A DNA stretch of 64,000 bases, from NCBI GenBank assembly GCA_023091735.1, contig JALKBU010000113.1:1-64000 (forward strand), in the 5' to 3' direction. The notes under the pieces were generated by a model. That model worked only from the letters and a program-made list of their open reading frames with translations. It did not search any database and was not told the origin of the DNA. The DNA comes from Trichomonas tenax. Lineage: Eukaryota > Parabasalia > Trichomonadida > Trichomonadidae. A program made the position numbers and the translations under genes. Shown piece after piece: positions 20,008 to 30,571 of this stretch (the stretch's first letter is position 1; every line of letters starts with the position of its first letter).

Positions 20008-20650
20008 TTAATCGATTAAAACAAATTTATATAGAAATACACATTTCTGAAAAATAAGGTTCTTAATTCTACAGCTAGTGTTGCATGAAATATTGGGACA
20101 GTTAATATTGATAATAGCAGCGTTGGACATTTTTGAAACTAATTCTCTCCGTGCATATATTGTAAGAGACGAACTAGGATTATCAAAATATATTTCATTC
20201 AAGCCACAGTATCTAACAGTCGACAGAGAAGTGCAGTAATGAAATGAGAAGAATGCTTCATGAAATTTAACATGATTTGGCAAAACGACTTCAGTCAATT
20301 TCTTATCATAGAAAAACAGATCAAATCCGATCCAAACTGAACAAGAAGAATCAAAAACAACTTTAACTAAATCAGGCATATATCCAAAACATGCCCAATC
20401 AAGAATTTTAATCGTTTGAGGAATAAAAATTGAAGAGATTTTTGGAACACTATAAAAAGCGAACTGTGATATGATGTTAACTTCATATACATTATTTTTA
20501 TAATTAATGAATGAAGGAATAACAAGATTTTCAGTTACTAGTGATTGATCATTAACTCCAGATTGAACGTGCGTCTGTGATGGAGCAGTTCCAATCTGGA
20601 CACCTGTTCCATTAACTTTGTAGACAATGTTATTAACAACAAATGAGATT
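20008..20650 (-). pseudogene. BspA-like LRR_5 relic, copy A
   Basis: Minus strand, readable from about 20650 as NNIVYKVNGTGVQIGTAPSQ, through VTENLVIPSFINY and KILDWACFGYMPDLVKVVFD, to the Leu-rich repeat-like LTEVVLPNHVKF and YCTSLSTVRYCGL, ending at a stop at 20008. The frame is open throughout but an in-frame stop upstream leaves no ATG before residue Met at 20379, so the 5' end is lost or degraded. The repeat style (xxIxIPxSIKxLDxACFxxxxxLxxVxF) is that of Treponema/BspA-type LRRs, surface proteins expanded in trichomonads. Confidence 0.6.
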
Positions 20651-20744
20651 CTTTATTCCAAAATCAATTGAACTGATATAAATTTCTATGAAAAGTGTCA
20701 TTGTATTTTCAATTCAATATATAAAGAAGAATTCTTTCAGGGCA

Positions 20745-20830
20745 ATTTTATGATATGTATTTGAGGGAGCAGTTCCAGTATGAAAACCGGCTCCATTTAT
20801 TTCGAAATAAATGATTTAGTTTTCAAATTA
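20745..20830 (-). pseudogene. BspA-like N-terminal fragment
   Basis: About 18 codons on the minus strand, IYFEINGAGFHTGTAPSN, align with the N-terminal IVYKVNGTGVQIGTAPSQ of copy A. It is an isolated remnant between copies A and B. Confidence 0.4.
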
Positions 20831-20879
20831 TAACACTATTATTGACCAAATATCAATTCATAAAAAATAAATACAAAAT

Positions 20880-21480
20880 AGTCAATATTGTTACTGGGTT
20901 TAATACCTGATGTATCGGAATAACATTTATCAATATATTTGACTTGAGAATTTTCAATATTACACGAAAATCCGACTCTTGCCTATATTGTGATTTTAGG
21001 ACTATAATTGTTAAAATAAAATGAATTTAATCCACAATATTTGATAATTGAGAGACCCGAACAATAGCCGAAGGAATTAAAGAGGATGTAAAACAACTTT
21101 CAAAGGAAGAACTACTTCAGTTAAAGATCTATCTTCATAAAACACATCACTGCTTATATAAACATTACAGGGAGATTCAAAAACAACTTTTTGAAGATAA
21201 TCTAAGTGAGAGAAGCAAGCCCAATCTAGATATTTAATCGATGATGGAATGTAGATTTTCTTAATTTTTGAATTCCAAATAAAAGAAAATTGAGAAATTC
21301 TCTCAATAGCATACATTGTTTTATTAAAAGATACTTTACGAGGAATATATAATTCTTCTGGAGCAAGTGAAGGGTTTTCAAAACCAGATTGATCAAGAGT
21401 TTGTGATGGAACTGGTCCGATCTGGACACACATTCCGTTAATCTTGTAGACAATGTTATCAACAATAAATGTGATTTGTT
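20880..21480 (-). pseudogene. BspA-like LRR_5 relic, copy B
   Basis: Minus strand. It begins FIVDNIVYKINGMCVQIG near 21475, continues SQTLDQSGFENPSLAPEELY and KKIYIPSSIKYLDWACFSHL, and ends its first frame at a stop at 21077. One frame over it continues GYCSGLSIIKYCGLNSFYF with a further in-frame stop, to about 20880. It is clearly a paralogue of copy A in the same orientation. One frameshift and at least one nonsense codon. Confidence 0.6.
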
Positions 21481-21639
21481 ATGTTGAAATCAATCATTTT
21501 TATATTAAAAATTATGAAAAGTGCCACAAAATTGTTTCCTTGTATTTTTATTTATTATTTTTTTTAAAAAAAAAAAACTGGATTTCAAAAGTCGGGAGTG
21601 TCTCAATTTTTTTTTTCATCATGAGCTCCAAAAAAAACT

Positions 21640-22400
21640 CTCATTTATAATATAGTTTGTAATGTTGGATGAAAACCGAACTCTAGCATTAATAATAAGT
21701 TTAGAATTATAATTCAAAAAAATAAATCAGATTTTCTCATTACTGATAACTGATAGACAAAACGAAAAGGGTAATACGTTATTTCCTTCAGATAAAGATT
21801 TATGTTCATAATGCAAATCGGAACCAATATAAACATTGATGAAGAAAATCTAAGTGAGCGAAACATGTAAGTTATTTCCTAATTGCATTTAAAAACAAAT
21901 CCTCTCATCAACATACACGAGGAATAATTAAATCTTCAGAGAAAACATGAAATAAATATACAAAATGTTTCATGTCGCTGTTCGGCTTTATATCTTTTGT
22001 CCAAGTAGAGCATTCACAAGAATATTTTATGTAAAACCCCATAACATAAATCGTGAGAGCTGTAGACCCACAGTATTTGACAATAATGAAACCCATAAAA
22101 ATCGAATACTGGATCAAAATCAACATTAGAAGGAGAGAAAAAAGCAAGATTCAAAAACTATTGTCTTATGTTAATCTACAAAGCATACAAAATGGAGATA
22201 TTTAACTGATGATGGAATGCAAGCTGTCCTAATCCGATAATCCCAAAAAAGGCAAATTAACAAATTCTTTCAACTGCAGTATATATATTGTGTAATTGAA
22301 AGAAAATTCTCTCGGTACAATTAAGTTTTCTAGTTCAAAATAAAGGTTTTCAAAACCTGATAGTACAAAAGTGATAGTGCGTAATAGAAAGTAAAATAGT
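21640..22400 (-). pseudogene. BspA-like LRR_5 relic, copy D (heavily decayed)
   Basis: Minus strand from about 22380: SGFENLYFELENLIVPREFS matches the SGFENPSLAPEELYIPRKVS of copy B, followed by several stops and frame changes. The DNA further along still resembles copy B (for example the stretch at 22195-22215 versus 21230-21250). This is the oldest-looking member of a same-strand tandem series. Confidence 0.5.
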
Positions 22401-23103
22401 GAAAAGTGACAAATGTACTTACATCAAAGATAATGGGAAAAGTTAAATGAACCATGCATTAATAACTTCTATAATTTCAAAAATTTAATTTTATTAAAAA
22501 GTGAAATCGCCTACTCATAGCATAAAATATGTGGACTGTCATACATTCACTTTTTAAATAGTTTCAAATGAATGGGCCACATTTTTTGATAGCTAAGTTG
22601 TATATTCAAATCACACAACGGGTGAACAAAATTCAACAATCTCTCCTATTGGCAATCAGTGATATTACCAAGTATCTTAATCTTTGAGCTAGTGGCTTGC
22701 CAATATTTCAAAGTTAAAAAATAGCAACTGACAATTTTTTTTACATACGTGATAATTAAATGAAATATCATAACATATATTACATGATATAAAATGCATT
22801 GTCACTTCAAAGTTTGGGCAAAATTCGATTTTTTATGTAAATTGAATATATTTTCAACAAAAATGAGAACCACACCTAACTAAATGTATAATAATATTTA
22901 GCTCTATGTTGTTGTTGACTATATCATTGTGTTAAAATATTAATATAATCCAATTCAATGATAAGAAGCATTTTATTAGTCCGAGAAGGATTTTAAAAAA
23001 TAAGGTCAAGGATGTCACAGCCTTTTGTAAATCAAACACACAAATCAAAATTACTATATTTGACGACCTTCTACCACATGATATACAAAGTCAATTTTCT
23101 GTA
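22401..23103. other. Non-coding region between pseudogenes
   Basis: About 700 AT-rich bases with no readable protein or clear repeat. Confidence 0.55.
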
Positions 23104-24102
23104 TTAATAATAAATAGCGAAATGGAAAATGCAAAATTTGTTGTTATTTAATCTCGATCTTTCTAATTCAATGCTATTTTCATATTCCTGAATAATACAA
23201 TAATGGGTTTGAAATATATCAAAATAGTTTAAATCATTTGCAAACTCAATTGGATTTTGATAATTTGCTTGGTTCTTTAAGGTGGAATCGCAAAAACATT
23301 TATTCAATATTATTGTTCCAGCAGTGTTTATACGCTTGTTTTTACAATCCATAAATATTGAGTTCCCGAAAGTAGTAACGAATCTATCAGTATAAAATAA
23401 ATTATTGATTACACGTGATGAATTTAAAATAGCGAAATACGATAGTTCTTTGTCATAATCCCAATTTTCAAAGATATTGTAATCCATTGGGTTAGTAACG
23501 ATTTCATATTTTGCATCATAAAGTTTTGCCAGATGAATAGCCCCTGCTGGAGCACCAAATGCATCTTTGCTGTTCGTTGAATTGAGATTACGTTGATAGG
23601 CAGAAGCATTCCAGAGAACAAAAGTACTGTCAGCACATGGAATTTCATAGGAAACTTCATCAATATTTATATTATTGATTGTAACACTCTCCATATTTTC
23701 AGTAAAGAAACCATTTGAAAATGAATTACCTCTATTTGTTAAGCTCATGCAATGTTTGATACAAGAATTTGAAAAATATAAATTTAAATTGCCGATATAA
23801 AAACATTAGCAAGTTTTTGATGTTGTGAAATTAAGAAACGTGCATCTTGTTAACTTCAGATTGGAATTTGTAACTGATATTATTCCTCCTCGATTACCAG
23901 AAAGCACTTTATCGAAATGTGTATTCTTTAAGGAAAATTCAGTGCCAGAATATTTAATGTATTTATTTTGTAAAAATACTTGATTTAGCAAATGCCTAAA
24001 ATATGAATTTTCTACATCAACGCTTTTTGAAAATATTAAAAATGATGAAAAAGATTTTAAAACTTTAAGATGAAGATATTGTTGGGAAATGGCTACATAC
24101 AT
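23104..24102 (-). pseudogene. Pmp-like beta-helix surface protein, nonsense-interrupted
   Basis: Minus strand from an ATG at 24102, with a TCATT initiator (A at 24110) 8 bases upstream. The first 98 codons end in TAA at 23806-23808. The same frame then stays open through NSCIKHCMSLTNRGNSFSNG to 23104, so one nonsense codon separates the two halves. The sequence has repeating short beta-strand turns: FRHLLNQ, FSLKNTHFDKV, LSGNRGGIISVTNSNLKL, RCTFLNF, then GAPAGAIHLA and INTAGTIILNKCF. This GG(A/I)-(x)-F-x-N style resembles the polymorphic outer-membrane-protein family of parallel beta-helix proteins expanded in trichomonads. A possible older 5' extension lies upstream in another frame (INENLEIILFSEQNP). 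Confidence 0.55.
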
Positions 24103-24459
24103 TTACTAATGATAAAGACTGTATTGATGTATTCATTCAAATTGACTGGATTCTGTTCAGAGAATAAAATAATTTCAAGGTTTTCATTTATGTCAATTTT
24201 TTGGAATATATGCACAACCACCCTCAAGAATAGATGTATAAAATATGTGTGCTAATAGAAAGATTCTGTTTCTCTCCTATCTTTCTATGCTATACACCTT
24301 CCTGCATTCTCAATATGTTTTTGGGTGGCGCTTTGCATTTAATGATAATCTATCGTATGATGCTTTTTCAATGCTGCAATGCTTGTATATTCATATGAAT
24401 CTTTTACAATGTGAAAATCAAATGATTGAATATTGGACAAATGTCTCATTTAGATAACT

Positions 24460-24951
24460 GATAGAGATAAAAAATAGGTGTAAACGATAGGCATTTTTGA
24501 TTATCGTCCCCGATTCTCAATTTTTAGATCGCTCGGCATCGCTCGCTCACCATTTTTTAAGAATTATCATATTTCAAAAGATTCTTTATTGAAAAAATCA
24601 AAATATTCTTTCAAAATTATGAGTTCGACAGCCAAAAGAAAATCATAGTATAAATGTGATATGGAAAGAGTAAAAACAACTATTAAACGGCTAAACAAAA
24701 AAAAATAAGAAAAACTTTTAAAAAATTACGAATTCAACGTCTAAAAGAAAATAATAGTATATATGTGATGTAGGAAACATAAATCAAGATGTAAAAAGGC
24801 TAAACAAGAATATCAAAAATTCCAACAAAATCCTATACAATTTCTGTGCAAAAATCGAGTGAAACAGCGTTTCTGTGTGCGGAGAAGCAGTGGACAGATA
24901 ATTAAAATCCTTGTGTAAAGTAACGCTTGTCAAACGTTAAAAATTTACTAA
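24460..24951. other. Non-coding region with a ~108-bp tandem repeat
   Basis: Two diverged copies of a unit containing AAAATTATGAGTTCGACAG and AAAATTACGAATTCAACGT begin at 24613 and 24721. The region precedes the LisH-protein gene. No gene seen. Confidence 0.55.
24613..24828. repeat. Tandem duplication, period ~108 bp
   Basis: Copies at about 24613-24720 and 24721-24828 share the order AAAATTA(T/C)GA(G/A)TTC, TAAAAGAAAAT or CAAAAGAAAAT, AGTATA(A/T)ATGTGAT and GGCTAAACAA. Confidence 0.5.
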
Positions 24952-25377
24952 ATGTCTTTCGAAAAGGTAAAGAGCATCATCAACGAGTCAGAAAAAGAGC
25001 TTCGCGCGAACATTGCGAACATTATCGATGAGAAGAGCGTCCAGAACAAAGTCCTTCAGGAAGCGAAGGCAACAGCTGAAGCCCAAGCCAGACATTACTT
25101 AGATGAAGACGTTCCACCGCCACCAGAGATCCCAGGCATCTTAGCGGACTCTGATGAAAGGGATGAGTATCTTTTTGTTCTCGAATATCTCGAATCTCTC
25201 GGACTTAAAATCACACCAGCCGTTCTTAGATACGAATCACAGCATCCAGAAGTACACTGCGAACGCAAGAAACTCGCGCGTAACTATAATCTTAAAAATT
25301 ATGATAGATCGCCACTTCTTGTCCAATTAATTGAAGAACGTCTTCGTAATATGGAAGCAATGACAACATATGTCTAA
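24952..25377 (+). CDS. LisH-domain protein, FOP/FOR20-like centriolar candidate
   Basis: 141 residues. An N-terminal helix (1-50, FEKVKSIINESEKELRANIA) leads through a Pro-rich linker (DVPPPPEIP) to a LisH-like module at about 66-133: DEYLFVLEYLESLGLKITPA, RYESQHPEV, ERKKLARNYNL, SPLLVQLIEERL. The pattern EYLE-x-x-x-L-x-x-T-x-x-V-x-x-x-E-S followed by a short helical bundle is that of the FOP/FOR20/OFD1 family, which dimerises and helps build basal bodies. Trichomonads carry several flagella, so the role is plausible. The ATG is the first in frame; TCAAACGTT just upstream is a poor initiator. Third positions are more GC-rich than the flanks, as in well-expressed genes. Confidence 0.5.
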   Translation: MSFEKVKSIINESEKELRANIANIIDEKSVQNKVLQEAKATAEAQARHYLDEDVPPPPEIPGILADSDERDEYLFVLEYLESLGLKITPAVLRYESQHPEVHCERKKLARNYNLKNYDRSPLLVQLIEERLRNMEAMTTYV

Positions 25378-25626
25378 ATTGATTATTAAAATTAACTGTA
25401 TACGTCAGAAATAGAAATTATGTGATTTTTTCTCAATAATATTTCCAAAATAAAAAACATTTCAATATATCCGAAACTTTACAAACAAAATATAATATGT
25501 GGTCCATTGCATGTGATATTACATCCATTTCACACAACAAAAACCACAATTCAACAAATATATAAAATTCATAACAAAAAATAACACTAAAACTATGATA
25601 CACAAAGAGAGAACTTACGAAATATA
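25378..25626. other. Intergenic region between convergent genes
   Basis: AT-rich spacer carrying the two 3' ends. Nothing else seen. Confidence 0.6.
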
Positions 25627-26766
25627 TTAGTTTGATTTCTTCTTCTTTGCAGGTGGTCTTGGAGCATTTTTTAGAAAGACTCTGATACTGTTTTGCAAGA
25701 TCTTCACAGACTCCAGCATGTCGTACATCTGTTTAGATTGTCTGATATGCATTTGTGAGAAATATCTTTCATCAGCAATTGCAGGAGCTCTTTTTTCATT
25801 CAATGCTGCGAGACTGTTTCTTATAACAGCGACTTCTGATTCCAATTTTTGGACTTTTTGAAATGTGATATTTGATTCTCTTTGTAATGCCGACATTTCA
25901 GTATCATATTTAGTAATTAGATTCTGTAATTGTTCCTCATCCTTTCTAAGTTGTCTTCTGTTGACTCCCTCATCATTTAAATGCTTTTTTTGAGAATTTC
26001 CAATTTGAACTTTTGCTTCTCCAAGTTCTGTTTTAAGAGTTTCTTCATGGGAAACGATTTCATCCTCTTGTTTTTCTTCTGTTGTGATTGGGACTTCCAT
26101 CGATCGTGCTTGAACTAATTGTTTTTTAATTGCGTCTAATTCTTCTTCTTTCGCGCGTATTTTAAGTTCTTTTTCTCTGTTCATTTGTATATCCTTCTGT
26201 TTCAGAAGATCTATATGTTCTTTGTTGATTTTCTCCATTTGTTGGATCTCTGACACGATTCGATTTCTTTTTTTGTCATCTTTAACGTGTTTAGAAAAAA
26301 ATTCAGATTCAATGTTATGCATTTCTTCAAGATATTGAACAATTTTTGGTTTAGAACCAACAGCTTCGTTTCTTTGTTGAACAATTGGTTGGAAAATAAT
26401 CCCATAGTTATCCATTTCTCTCACCAGTTCACGTGAAAGTTCCTGACATATCAAAACTTCATCTTCGAAGGCCAATTCGTATCCAGGCTTCGGAAATCCA
26501 TCTGTTGTCATAATACTCGTTAATACTTCCTGATGAGCGTGAAATTCAGCGGAGTATTCTTTGATGATCGGTGGAATTTCGTCATTTGATTCGATGAAAT
26601 CTGCGATTGTTGGAAGTAATAGCGAAAATTCAACTCTTTTTCGGCATTCATCGAGAATACAGAGAATTCTTCGCGCACCAACAGAAGATATTTGAAGAGC
26701 CTCTGTTGTTGGCATAAAATTCATCTTCTCTTTGAATTCTTTATTGTTAAAAAGGAAACGAAACAT
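25627..26766 (-). CDS. Coiled-coil protein, DRC9/DRC10-like axonemal candidate
   Basis: 379 residues. The N-terminal segment (about 20-60) reads EALQISSVGARRILCILDEC and VEFSLLLPTIADF, resembling the start of dynein-regulatory-complex subunits of the IQCD/IQCG (DRC10/DRC9) type. Residues about 150-340 are continuous heptad-rich coiled coil (SEIQQMEKINKEHIDLLKQK, KLESEVAVIRNSLAAL). The C-terminus is basic (RPPAKKKKSN) and I see no IQ motif, which those families usually carry. In the nexin-dynein regulatory complex such subunits tie doublet microtubules. The assignment is tentative; a generic coiled-coil protein is the alternative. Confidence 0.4.
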   Translation of the reverse strand: MFRFLFNNKEFKEKMNFMPTTEALQISSVGARRILCILDECRKRVEFSLLLPTIADFIESNDEIPPIIKEYSAEFHAHQEVLTSIMTTDGFPKPGYELAFEDEVLICQELSRELVREMDNYGIIFQPIVQQRNEAVGSKPKIVQYLEEMHNIESEFFSKHVKDDKKRNRIVSEIQQMEKINKEHIDLLKQKDIQMNREKELKIRAKEEELDAIKKQLVQARSMEVPITTEEKQEDEIVSHEETLKTELGEAKVQIGNSQKKHLNDEGVNRRQLRKDEEQLQNLITKYDTEMSALQRESNITFQKVQKLESEVAVIRNSLAALNEKRAPAIADERYFSQMHIRQSKQMYDMLESVKILQNSIRVFLKNAPRPPAKKKKSN

Positions 26767-28176
26767 TTTATATTGGCACTTTTTGAATATTTTATTACAA
26801 ATTACTAAAATGGAAGTACAAATAGACTAACCTCTTTGTCCAGATCACAAAAACTTCATTTAATTTTCCAAAAACCAATTTTAAAAATTTTCATTTTTCA
26901 AATCTTCACTTAAATCAAATTTTAATTGAATATTTGCGATATACACCAAAAACTATAATGTGCTGCAGATTTCTATTTCTGAATAAGTTAAAATTCGTTG
27001 ATATAAAAGAAAAATGATGAATTTATGTCTTTTTGTGATTCATTGTTTCACTTGTTTTTCAAAGTACGTATCTGCATGTGCCCTTGTAAAAGTGTCCTAA
27101 AGTTAAAGTCTATTGTATAAGAACTCAATTTTTGTGAATTTTTTCGTTTTCCGTGAAATCTGATCCGAAAAGTCTAAAAAAGTCAAAAATAAATCAGCCA
27201 TTCATCAATATAATACACAAAGATTACATATATCCTGTAAAATTCGATCTTCAAATTTGTTCTAAATAATATCAAAAAGTGACCATAAATAGGGGATTTC
27301 TCCAAAAAATTGCAGGATTTTGTAAAGCTAGGACACATAAAAGTGACGTTTGGACACTTCTGACATGTAAGGAACACATATTCAATGAATATGGTTGAAA
27401 AGTGGACACACCGTTCAATTAAATTCTATAAGATTCTTGTAAACAATAAAATTTTTAAGCAGACAAAGATTCGATGGAATCACATAAACACATCAATTAA
27501 TCGGTATTTGTTGACAAGTTTCTCGAGTTAGTCAATACTTTGATTAAGCGCTACTTGTACTCGTAAGATTATCCTTCATTTTGCATTTTTCTCGAAAAAT
27601 CACATGGAATCATCTTCTTTCCCCAAAGTAACTAGACATTTTACGATTTATCACAAATTTATTATCAAACCAGCTTATTTTATTGGTTAAAAATTCAATT
27701 CAAGATTTAGGAGATGTTATTTTCACAGCAAAATCCACCTCACATCATCCAAAATGAGATGCTCTCAGCAGATATGAGTGTCCACGAAACACCCAAAATG
27801 TGTCACTTTTCCAAAGGGTAATTTCAAAGTTGAGCAGAGACGTTCCTAAATGTGCATAACAGTGATATTTCATCTCAGCAGGTGTCAAAATCCACTCTAT
27901 CACTACTCAGATATCATGTATAAGTTGAACATTTTTTGTTCAGGATCTCCAGCTTAAGAGCATCGCTAATCCTAAAGCGAGTTAATCTTCAGCTATTATG
28001 TAGCTGATTTATCAATTTAGTTTTCTCATTCTCTTTTCAAATCTAATTTCCTCGGAAACTGCATTCATCATCTTCAGAGAGAGTCTCATATACAAAGTAC
28101 GCTTAAGATCTTTAAAAAGAATTACTACTTTATATTGTTTGCCTGAAATTGATTATACGAAAAAATAGTTTTTTAT
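26767..28176. other. Non-coding region
   Basis: 1.4 kb, AT-rich. A 35-codon frame at 27714-27821 (MLFSQQNPPHIIQNEMLSAD start) has a somewhat coding-like composition but no initiator or homologue I recognise. No repeat found. Confidence 0.5.
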
Positions 28177-30045
28177 TTAAATCCTGAACTTTCCTACCCT
28201 GGATAGAATTTCGGAGGCCTTACGAAGGGCTTCGAGAGACTCTGTGCATTTCTTTCTATTCTTCGTAATCCTCGGGTCTTCCTTCATCAGTTCATCGGCG
28301 AGGCCGGAACCGTATATCTTCCTGAACAAAGTCTCACTGAGGCCCTTCCTGCTACCGTCGACGAGCATCATGACGACAGCCTTTGGAATGACGTCCATGA
28401 TCTGTGTGCGGCAGAGCTCGAAGTATCTGGAAGCGAGCTGGATGAGTTGCTGAGCTTGTTCCTTCTGGAGTGTCTTCTTGTCCTTCTTGATTGGGATATC
28501 TTCCTTGAGCTTCTTCTCGGCGAGGACAGCAGCACCTCTGAAGTCGTGTCTAGCTGTGTTGATGAAAATCTTCTCGTTATCCATCACATCATTAATGAAT
28601 TTGACGGATGGTTCAACGCAGCCGTTAACGAGGTCTTCGACAACGTTACGGATGGCATCCTTAACTTGTGGATAGCGCTCAAGCTCTGGGAAGTTAACGT
28701 TGGCATGAATCTGGAGAATTTCGTTGGCGACAAGGTTGATAGCCTTCATAGCCGGAGGACGGAGTTTCTCGATCTGGCGGCGAATGAGGGACTCGAATGC
28801 CTGGTGAGAAACGTAGATTGGGACTGTAATGCCAGCCTGGTTACGAGCGAGATACATAACTTCGTTGATATCCATCTGGGTGATTGGCGGAATGTCGTGA
28901 ATAGCCTTCTCATAGTAATCCTGGAAAATACGAAGAATTCTGGCACCACCCTTGACTTCGTTATCCATTTCGTTGCTAACTTTACCTTCAATGAGATCTT
29001 CGTATCCCTGAACATATGACTGAATGATTGTGAGGATAAGCTCGCTTGCCTTCATTCGGCCATTTGCCGGATCCTCACCGTAGCGCTCAAGTTCGCGCTC
29101 CTTGTCCTGAATGAGTGTTGTAACGCGTGTCTTGAGACCTGGGATTGATTTCTTGATGTGGTCGACGAGAAGACGATTGAGTGTTGTAGAAAGGATTTTC
29201 GTTGAGCAGCGATCGAGTAAATTCTTGTAGATTGGATTGTTTTCAAAGTACTCAATTTCAGCGCGCATGGCTTCTCTCATTGGGCGCTTGTTATCGATAT
29301 CCTTCTGAGACCTGTTGATAACACCGATGTAACCAAGCTTGAGTGGATAGATTTCGTTACGCAAAACAGCGCCAGCATCAGTTCCGGCATCCATAAGGTC
29401 GATCTTTGTGATAACACCAATTGTGCGCTCACCGTTTGGATCGACTTCACGAGCGATCTTGAGGGAGTCTGAGTTGGCGAGATCCTGGTTCGCTGGTGTA
29501 ACAGCAAGAATAAGCGCGTTCGGTTTTGTGATATATTGAAGAACCATTGTATGAATCATTTCGACAATGTTCGGATCTTGTCCTTCGATAGCGACCTTTG
29601 TAAGACCTGGAAGATCGACCATTGTAAGATTTGGAACTGACGAATCGCGAATTAAGAGGTTGATTGGTTGATTTGTAACGTTTTTGCCTATACCTGTTGA
29701 TCTATCGGTTTCTGCTGAAATTTCATCGCGAATATCTGAAAAACGAGTGTATTTCTTTCCTGGCTGATGAAGGAATGCTGCATATTGATCATCCTCCGGA
29801 TCAACGTGGACCAATTGCAGCACGAGAGGCCTACGTGTGACGATGCCTGCGCCACGTGGCAAGAAATCGCGACCAACAATTGATTCTAAGACAGATGATT
29901 TACCAGAGGACTGGCAACCAACAACGACGATTTGCGGGAGGTCCACGAGATCTCCTTCAATTGTGTTGAAAACGTTTTGCAAATCGTTGACAATTGGAAT
30001 TAAAGAGTCCATCGAAATGAAGGGAGCGGTTTGATTGAATGACAT
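28177..30045 (-). CDS. Dynamin-related GTPase
   Basis: 622 residues from the ATG at 30045; an in-frame ATG 17 codons upstream (30096) would add a basic stretch absent from typical dynamins. The GTPase domain is complete: GCQSSGKSS (43-51), the switch Thr in VTRRP (69-73), DLPG (144-147) and TKID (213-216). The helical middle/stalk region follows, and the C-terminal GTPase-effector region runs from about residue 535. There is no PH domain and no Pro-rich tail, as in Drp1/Dnm1-type proteins that constrict mitochondria, peroxisomes and, in trichomonads, probably hydrogenosomes. Codon use is GC-richer than the surroundings, suggesting good expression. Confidence 0.93.
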   Translation of the reverse strand: MSFNQTAPFISMDSLIPIVNDLQNVFNTIEGDLVDLPQIVVVGCQSSGKSSVLESIVGRDFLPRGAGIVTRRPLVLQLVHVDPEDDQYAAFLHQPGKKYTRFSDIRDEISAETDRSTGIGKNVTNQPINLLIRDSSVPNLTMVDLPGLTKVAIEGQDPNIVEMIHTMVLQYITKPNALILAVTPANQDLANSDSLKIAREVDPNGERTIGVITKIDLMDAGTDAGAVLRNEIYPLKLGYIGVINRSQKDIDNKRPMREAMRAEIEYFENNPIYKNLLDRCSTKILSTTLNRLLVDHIKKSIPGLKTRVTTLIQDKERELERYGEDPANGRMKASELILTIIQSYVQGYEDLIEGKVSNEMDNEVKGGARILRIFQDYYEKAIHDIPPITQMDINEVMYLARNQAGITVPIYVSHQAFESLIRRQIEKLRPPAMKAINLVANEILQIHANVNFPELERYPQVKDAIRNVVEDLVNGCVEPSVKFINDVMDNEKIFINTARHDFRGAAVLAEKKLKEDIPIKKDKKTLQKEQAQQLIQLASRYFELCRTQIMDVIPKAVVMMLVDGSRKGLSETLFRKIYGSGLADELMKEDPRITKNRKKCTESLEALRKASEILSRVGKFRI

Positions 30046-30571
30046 TATCGTCCAATAAAACCGCCTATGTTTCCCTTGAGTTTTGGATGATTTCATTGAT
30101 GCAAACTCTCAGGAATACTGTTGGATAGCGTATATACGAAGTTTCGCATATTTTTCATTGTGAATATTGTTATAAATCAACTTCTGTTATAGTAATCGCT
30201 ATATTTCAATGCACAAATCTATATATTCCAGATATGTATAATTGTGGTTTTGTGAAATATGTACAAATAAGTAAAATTGAGCAAAAAATATTGTCATTTT
30301 TGATATTTTCTCTTTCTATCAACTTAACATCAAGATATGTTATAAAAAACATTTTTGCCAATATATATTTTGTATATACACAGTTATATATCAAGTTTTC
30401 ACACCATATTATATTCAATTTTACTTAATCCTTTTTCTATTCATATATATGCTCATCACATAGTACATGTCAATACTCACAATCGAGAAAGATGTGCTTT
30501 CATATTGATTAAAAAATTATGATATAATTTTGATAATAAGTAGGTGATTTGTGTTAATATAAAATAGTTAT
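30046..30571. other. Upstream region of the dynamin gene
   Basis: AT-rich. The 51 bases nearest the gene could encode an in-frame 17-residue extension (MKSSKTQGKHRRF start). No clear TCA(C/T)(T/A) element is placed before either ATG. Confidence 0.5.

Noticed and set aside
28244..30034. Several long open frames on the plus strand across the dynamin gene
   Set aside because: They are antisense shadows of the GC-richer dynamin coding sequence.
30046..30096. Upstream ATG of the dynamin gene as the start
   Set aside because: The 17 extra residues are basic and unlike dynamin N-termini; the ATG at 30045 gives the usual short lead to the G domain. It cannot be excluded without 5'-end data.
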